This document shows positions 61,027 to 64,000 of a DNA stretch of 64,000 nucleotides, piece after piece. How positions within the stretch are numbered: the stretch's first letter is position 1; the number at the start of each line of letters is the position of its first letter. Made by a program: the position numbers and the translations under genes. Below the pieces are notes generated by a model. The model had not been told where the DNA came from. It saw only the letters and a program-made list of their open reading frames with translations, and searched no databases. Source of the stretch: Bosea sp. 124 (lineage in GTDB: Bacteria > Pseudomonadota > Alphaproteobacteria > Rhizobiales > Beijerinckiaceae); the NCBI RefSeq assembly GCF_003046175.1, contig NZ_PZZM01000001.1, positions 2,497,001 to 2,561,000 of the forward strand, in the 5' to 3' direction.

Positions 61027-61244
61027 ACCGGGCTTCGCCGGGTCCTCGGCCTTTGGTGCTGACGGCGGATCGATCTGCGGGGGCTCGACCTTCGGCGTGA
61101 CCGGGAAGAGGCTGACGACCTTTTCTGAATCCGCGCCCCGCGCGGGTTTCCATATGCCGTAAGCGTCGGCGGTCGAAAGGAGCTGTAGCCTCCAATGTTG
61201 GGCGCTTGCGCGTTTGCGTCAACAGGGCGGTCTAAGATCGAAGG

Positions 61245-61826
61245 CTAGCACCACGGTCGCCTGCGGCCTTCCCAGCGCCGCGCCAACCCTTCTGAAACAA
61301 GGATCTGGCCGATCGACGCACCATTTCGCGTCACCACCCGCAGCAGCCGGCCGTACCGATCGCGATCCCGACCTTCATATCGGACGAGGTCGAAATTGCC
61401 TTGGCTCAGGAGATGCGCCAGTCGGACCGTAGCGCGCGCCCCAAGCTGCGCCTCGCTTTCGCACTTGGCGTCCCGTGTCTCCGGCGCGTCGATATCGGCG
61501 ATGCGAATCCTGTCTCCGCGATAGCGAAAGGTGTCGCCGTCGACCACACAATCGGATGCGGCTGCGGAACCGCATCTGGCAAACCAAGGCGTTGAGTGAG
61601 AGACGGCAGCGGAGGCATTCTCGTTCGGCCTGACGACGGTCACGGGCGCGGTCTTTATCGAGTCCGCGATACCGAGACGGTTCGTCCAGTCAGGCATCGT
61701 TGCCGCGGTCCCCAACGCGACGCCGACAAGCCCGCAGGCAATGAGTTGCCAGCCTGTGCGGCGATACCACTTCGGTCTCCAGATCCTCGCGCTGGTTAGA
61801 GCCAACTCCCAGACCCTCCCTAGCAA
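61245..61826 (-). CDS. Thermonuclease-like (SNase domain) membrane-anchored protein
   Basis: 193 aa from TTG 61826; a TTG at 61805 has a better-spaced GGGAGG. An N-terminal helix (WQLIACGLVGVALGTAATM) would anchor it or serve as signal. SNase fold: SDCVVDGDTFRYRGDRIRIADIDAPETRDAKCESEAQLGARATVRLAHLL. Catalytic residues are Arg in RIADI, Glu in the DAPET region and a later Arg (GRDRDRYGRLLRVV). Nuclease activity on DNA or RNA with Ca2+ is the family norm. Part of the accessory patch behind tRNA-Ser. Confidence 0.85.
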   Translation of the reverse strand: MLGRVWELALTSARIWRPKWYRRTGWQLIACGLVGVALGTAATMPDWTNRLGIADSIKTAPVTVVRPNENASAAVSHSTPWFARCGSAAASDCVVDGDTFRYRGDRIRIADIDAPETRDAKCESEAQLGARATVRLAHLLSQGNFDLVRYEGRDRDRYGRLLRVVTRNGASIGQILVSEGLARRWEGRRRPWC

Positions 61827-62003
61827 CCAGTGATGTCACAGAACGATCGAGCGACCGCTAAGGCTTTCGCTCAATTTGCGCTGGTGGCATAAGAAAACTC
61901 GGGGTCGCGGACAGCTGAAAAAGCACGATAGTTGTCCAAGACTAGATCAAAATGCGCGAATTTCGTTGCAGATTGCGAATAATTGGCTGAGAATTTCTGA
62001 GGA

Positions 62004-63509
62004 TTGATTAACGAAGCTAAAATTCAATTAGACATTGGAACGGAGCATTTAACTATCCCGTTCATTGATTTATCTGTGACGCGATCGAAACCAACTATGG
62101 CGGCTGTTGACGCCGCATTGAGCCACGCGCCCAGCGAAGCCTACGCCAATCAGCGCGCTCGGGGCTTCAAGCTATTGAGATTTGCGCCACTTCTGGAAGC
62201 CGAATATCTAAGTCAAATGCGGCTTGATCAGCGCATCAGTGCACTCATCTGCACAAGCACTGCACTGGTAATTTGGGTCGCTTTTGCAGTATTTGACGTT
62301 ACGCGGCTGAGCCTTAAAGCTGAGTTTGTCGCTCTCAACATTGATGCCATTATCGTAATCTGTTTACGTGTCCTGACGATGACGGTACTGGCGGCTCTGC
62401 TGACGTGCCTCATCAGTTCGCGGCTACTGAAGATCTATGGATGTCTTTCCTTTTTATGCTTGGTAATGATTGGCGCTACCGCCGCAATTAATGCCAACGT
62501 GTACAAATTGCGCGGTTTACCGCAAGCGGATTTGGCCGAATTTGCCATCATCATGGCCGTCTTTCTGCCTATAGGAATGACCTTTAGGCAGAGCCTTATG
62601 GCTGCAACCTCTATTGCCCTCACGGTCACCCTGGCGGGGTGGATCATGCTTGACGCTCAGAGCATGGCCGCACATCTGCGGTTTTCTGCCATGCTGTTTT
62701 TTGCGGCATTTGTAGGCGCAGTGGGAGCCTATCTGCGGGAATATGCTCAGCGGGACAAATTTCTCCTGCGCCGGCTGTTGCATCATCTCGCAATGCACGA
62801 CCCGTTGACGGGTATAGGAAATCGTCGACATTTCGAGGAACAGGTAGTCGCCGCATTGCAGCAAGCGCGCCGGGAAGGGGCAGCAGTTACGCTTGCTGTC
62901 CTCGATATCGATCATTTCAAGAGCTACAATGATCGATACGGACATCATGCCGGCGATTTGGCCCTCAAGCAAGTTGCACAGTGCATTGCGCACTGTCTCC
63001 GACGACCTCTGGATATTGCAGGGAGAATGGGCGGGGAGGAGTTCGGGGTGTTGCTATACGGGGCGGACTACGATGACGGTCACGGTGTCATAAAGAGGAT
63101 CGTTACATCGGTCGCCGATCTCAATATTCACCATGGCGCCTCGTCAACGGCCGACCGCCTGACCGTTAGCATCGGAGCAGCTTTGTTCGATGGCTCTGGA
63201 GACCTCGAAAGTCTCTACCGCCGCGCAGACGCAGTTCTTTATAACGCAAAGGCGGCGGGTCGAAACCAAGCACTTATGGAGAAGCGGAGGGCGCTGATTA
63301 ACTTGGCGTCGCGAGCCCACGGCTTTGGCGCAACGCCTAAGCTCAGCCCAGCAACTCGATCATCGCAGCGTGTTGGCTCGCCGACAGGTAGCGATTTAGC
63401 TGCAAATCGGATACGGCACCTCAGTCGCATGCGACTGGCCTGTCGGGTCAGACTTGCGGCATCCAAGGTTGAGCTAGCTAGCTCCCGACGAGAGGCGGCT
63501 CCGCAGTGA
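62004..63509 (+). CDS. Membrane diguanylate cyclase (GGDEF domain)
   Basis: 501 aa from TTG 62004; ATG 62097 (MAAVDAALSHAPSE) is an alternative start. Six helices (about 84-255) form an MASE-like sensor region, followed by a GGDEF domain: DPLTGIGNRRHFEEQV, LDIDHFKSYNDRYGHHAGDLAL and the active site RMGGEEFGVLLYG, which is intact. The product would be c-di-GMP. There is no RxxD inhibitory site (RRPLDIAGRMGGEE has no R-x-x-D directly upstream). The 75-residue C-terminal tail is Arg/Ser rich. The gene is clearly lower in GC than its neighbours, pointing to recent acquisition. Confidence 0.9.
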   Translation: MINEAKIQLDIGTEHLTIPFIDLSVTRSKPTMAAVDAALSHAPSEAYANQRARGFKLLRFAPLLEAEYLSQMRLDQRISALICTSTALVIWVAFAVFDVTRLSLKAEFVALNIDAIIVICLRVLTMTVLAALLTCLISSRLLKIYGCLSFLCLVMIGATAAINANVYKLRGLPQADLAEFAIIMAVFLPIGMTFRQSLMAATSIALTVTLAGWIMLDAQSMAAHLRFSAMLFFAAFVGAVGAYLREYAQRDKFLLRRLLHHLAMHDPLTGIGNRRHFEEQVVAALQQARREGAAVTLAVLDIDHFKSYNDRYGHHAGDLALKQVAQCIAHCLRRPLDIAGRMGGEEFGVLLYGADYDDGHGVIKRIVTSVADLNIHHGASSTADRLTVSIGAALFDGSGDLESLYRRADAVLYNAKAAGRNQALMEKRRALINLASRAHGFGATPKLSPATRSSQRVGSPTGSDLAANRIRHLSRMRLACRVRLAASKVELASSRREAAPQ

Positions 63510-63526
63510 TGCGGAGCCGTTTTCGT
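63496..63526 (+). terminator. Rho-independent terminator of the GGDEF gene
   Basis: CGGCTCCGC-AGTGAT-GCGGAGCCG followed by TTTTCGTTT. The 9-bp stem overlaps the stop codon. Confidence 0.85.
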
Positions 63527-63546
63527 TTCAAATCTGAGCCGTTGCC

Positions 63547-63846
63547 CTAGGGATCGATGTGTTCGGGCATGTCCTTTAACTGGTCCTTTGTCCAGTTCGT
63601 GACCGCGTGAACATCTCCTTCTTCGTCCCGCATGAACTCCAACCGGCTCACGGGAACGGCGACCGGCTTTGCGCCAATACCGAGGAAGCCGCCCACATCG
63701 ATGACGATCTGGATATTCGGCCCGATCCCGTGAACGTGCGACACCGAGCCGATCTCTTCATCGCCCGGCCCATAAATCGTCGCGCCATCGAGAATATCGG
63801 CCGTTAGCTCGATAGGGGTCAGGCGGGTATGCTTGGAGTGGTCCAT
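63547..63846 (-). CDS. PRC-barrel domain protein
   Basis: 99 aa, ATG 63846 with AGGAG upstream. Sequence TADILDGATIYGPGDEEIGSVSHVHGIGPNIQIVIDVGGFLGIGAKPVAVPVSRLEF is a typical stand-alone PRC-barrel, the domain of photosynthetic reaction centre H and RimM. Such proteins are abundant in stress-related operons of Rhizobiales. Convergent with the GGDEF gene. The remaining 154 bp (63847-64000) show no gene. Confidence 0.88.
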   Translation of the reverse strand: MDHSKHTRLTPIELTADILDGATIYGPGDEEIGSVSHVHGIGPNIQIVIDVGGFLGIGAKPVAVPVSRLEFMRDEEGDVHAVTNWTKDQLKDMPEHIDP

Positions 63847-64000
63847 GGCAAACTCCTCGTGCTTGAACCGATTGAACGAGTAGCGGGATCAGAACGTTCC
63901 GCGACCGTTGCCATTCCCCTGATGAAGACGAACAGCGGCCGTGAAAAGGCCCGGCACTCTAACGAGCGTCGAGCCAGATGAAGCGAGCCGTCGCTGGCCT

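Noticed and set aside
60830..61222. Alternative frame with ATG at 61222 behind tRNA-Ser
   Set aside because: Arg-rich translation without plausible structure; the overlapping frame ending at 60685 reads more like protein. A frameshift joining them is possible but unproven.
60491..64000. Classical integrated element with att duplication at tRNA-Ser
   Set aside because: No integrase gene and no second copy of the tRNA 3' end was found within the window; only compositional and remnant evidence supports an island.

Overview
The window is a high-GC chromosomal segment of an alphaproteobacterium, most likely order Hyphomicrobiales (Rhizobiales) and possibly Bosea-like. The order is inferred from the aerobic cobaltochelatase pair cobS/cobT with a GNAT gene between them, the etfBA / PduO-type adenosyltransferase / twin-TM protein cluster, the rpmB-DUF3108 pair, an L21 protein with a long C-terminal extension, and the many Tat-dependent ABC binding proteins. 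No rRNA, CRISPR array or complete mobile element was seen.

Layout. (1) 1-9.97 kb: a sugar-acid type uptake and oxidation locus. It has a 2-hydroxyacid dehydrogenase, a GntR/FadR regulator, a four-gene MalK/UgpC-type ABC importer, two 3-hydroxyisobutyrate-dehydrogenase-family enzymes, a LacI regulator and an Asp/Glu-racemase-family protein. (2) 10-18.7 kb: housekeeping genes (PHB-depolymerase-type esterase, tRNA-Leu, YqaA/DedA, DsbB, HNH nuclease, 3-hydroxybutyryl-CoA dehydrogenase, EtfAB, rhomboid protease, cobalamin adenosyltransferase, PagL, twin-TM protein). (3) 18.8-24.3 kb: polyamine/opine-type ABC importer plus amidohydrolase. (4) 24.4-34.3 kb: glycosyltransferases, a deacetylase and an Opp/Dpp-type peptide importer. 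(5) 34.4-40.8 kb: a secreted polysaccharide lyase, divergent from a three-gene operon encoding an ABC-exporter-like protein that has lost every ATPase motif, a stand-alone cNMP-binding-fold protein lacking the usual phosphate-binding Arg, and a membrane heme-b/[2Fe-2S] cyclase whose cyclase domain lacks the usual Lys/Asn/Arg set. This operon is the strongest candidate for an undescribed system. (6) 40.8-44.5 kb: two divergent methyltransferase-like genes and two glycosyltransferases. (7) 44.7-48 kb: cobS-GNAT-cobT. (8) 48-52.2 kb: phytase-like esterase, rpmB, DUF3108, SMR efflux protein, aminotransferase. (9) 52.5-58.2 kb: a second sugar-acid operon (IlvD/Edd dehydratase, ICL/PEP-mutase family, SDR, D-erythronate-dehydrogenase-like). 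(10) 58.3-60.6 kb: GNAT, rpmA, rplU, tRNA-Ser. (11) 60.6-64 kb: a visibly more AT-rich accessory patch behind tRNA-Ser with a gene remnant, an SNase-like protein, a diguanylate cyclase and a PRC-barrel protein.

How genes work together. Three near-identical 17-bp sites (705, 1564, 52361) lie in front of the 2-hydroxyacid dehydrogenase, the gntR/ABC divergent region and the IlvD/Edd-DenD operon. They suggest that one GntR regulator links both sugar-acid loci, about 50 kb apart. A family of CGTCATG...CATGACG palindromes recurs between genes. Gaps are mostly short. The 338-bp gap 60153-60490 holds tandem repeats and the tRNA-Ser promoter, and 63847-64000 holds nothing I recognise. All domain assignments are by eye from translated sequence, without database searches.
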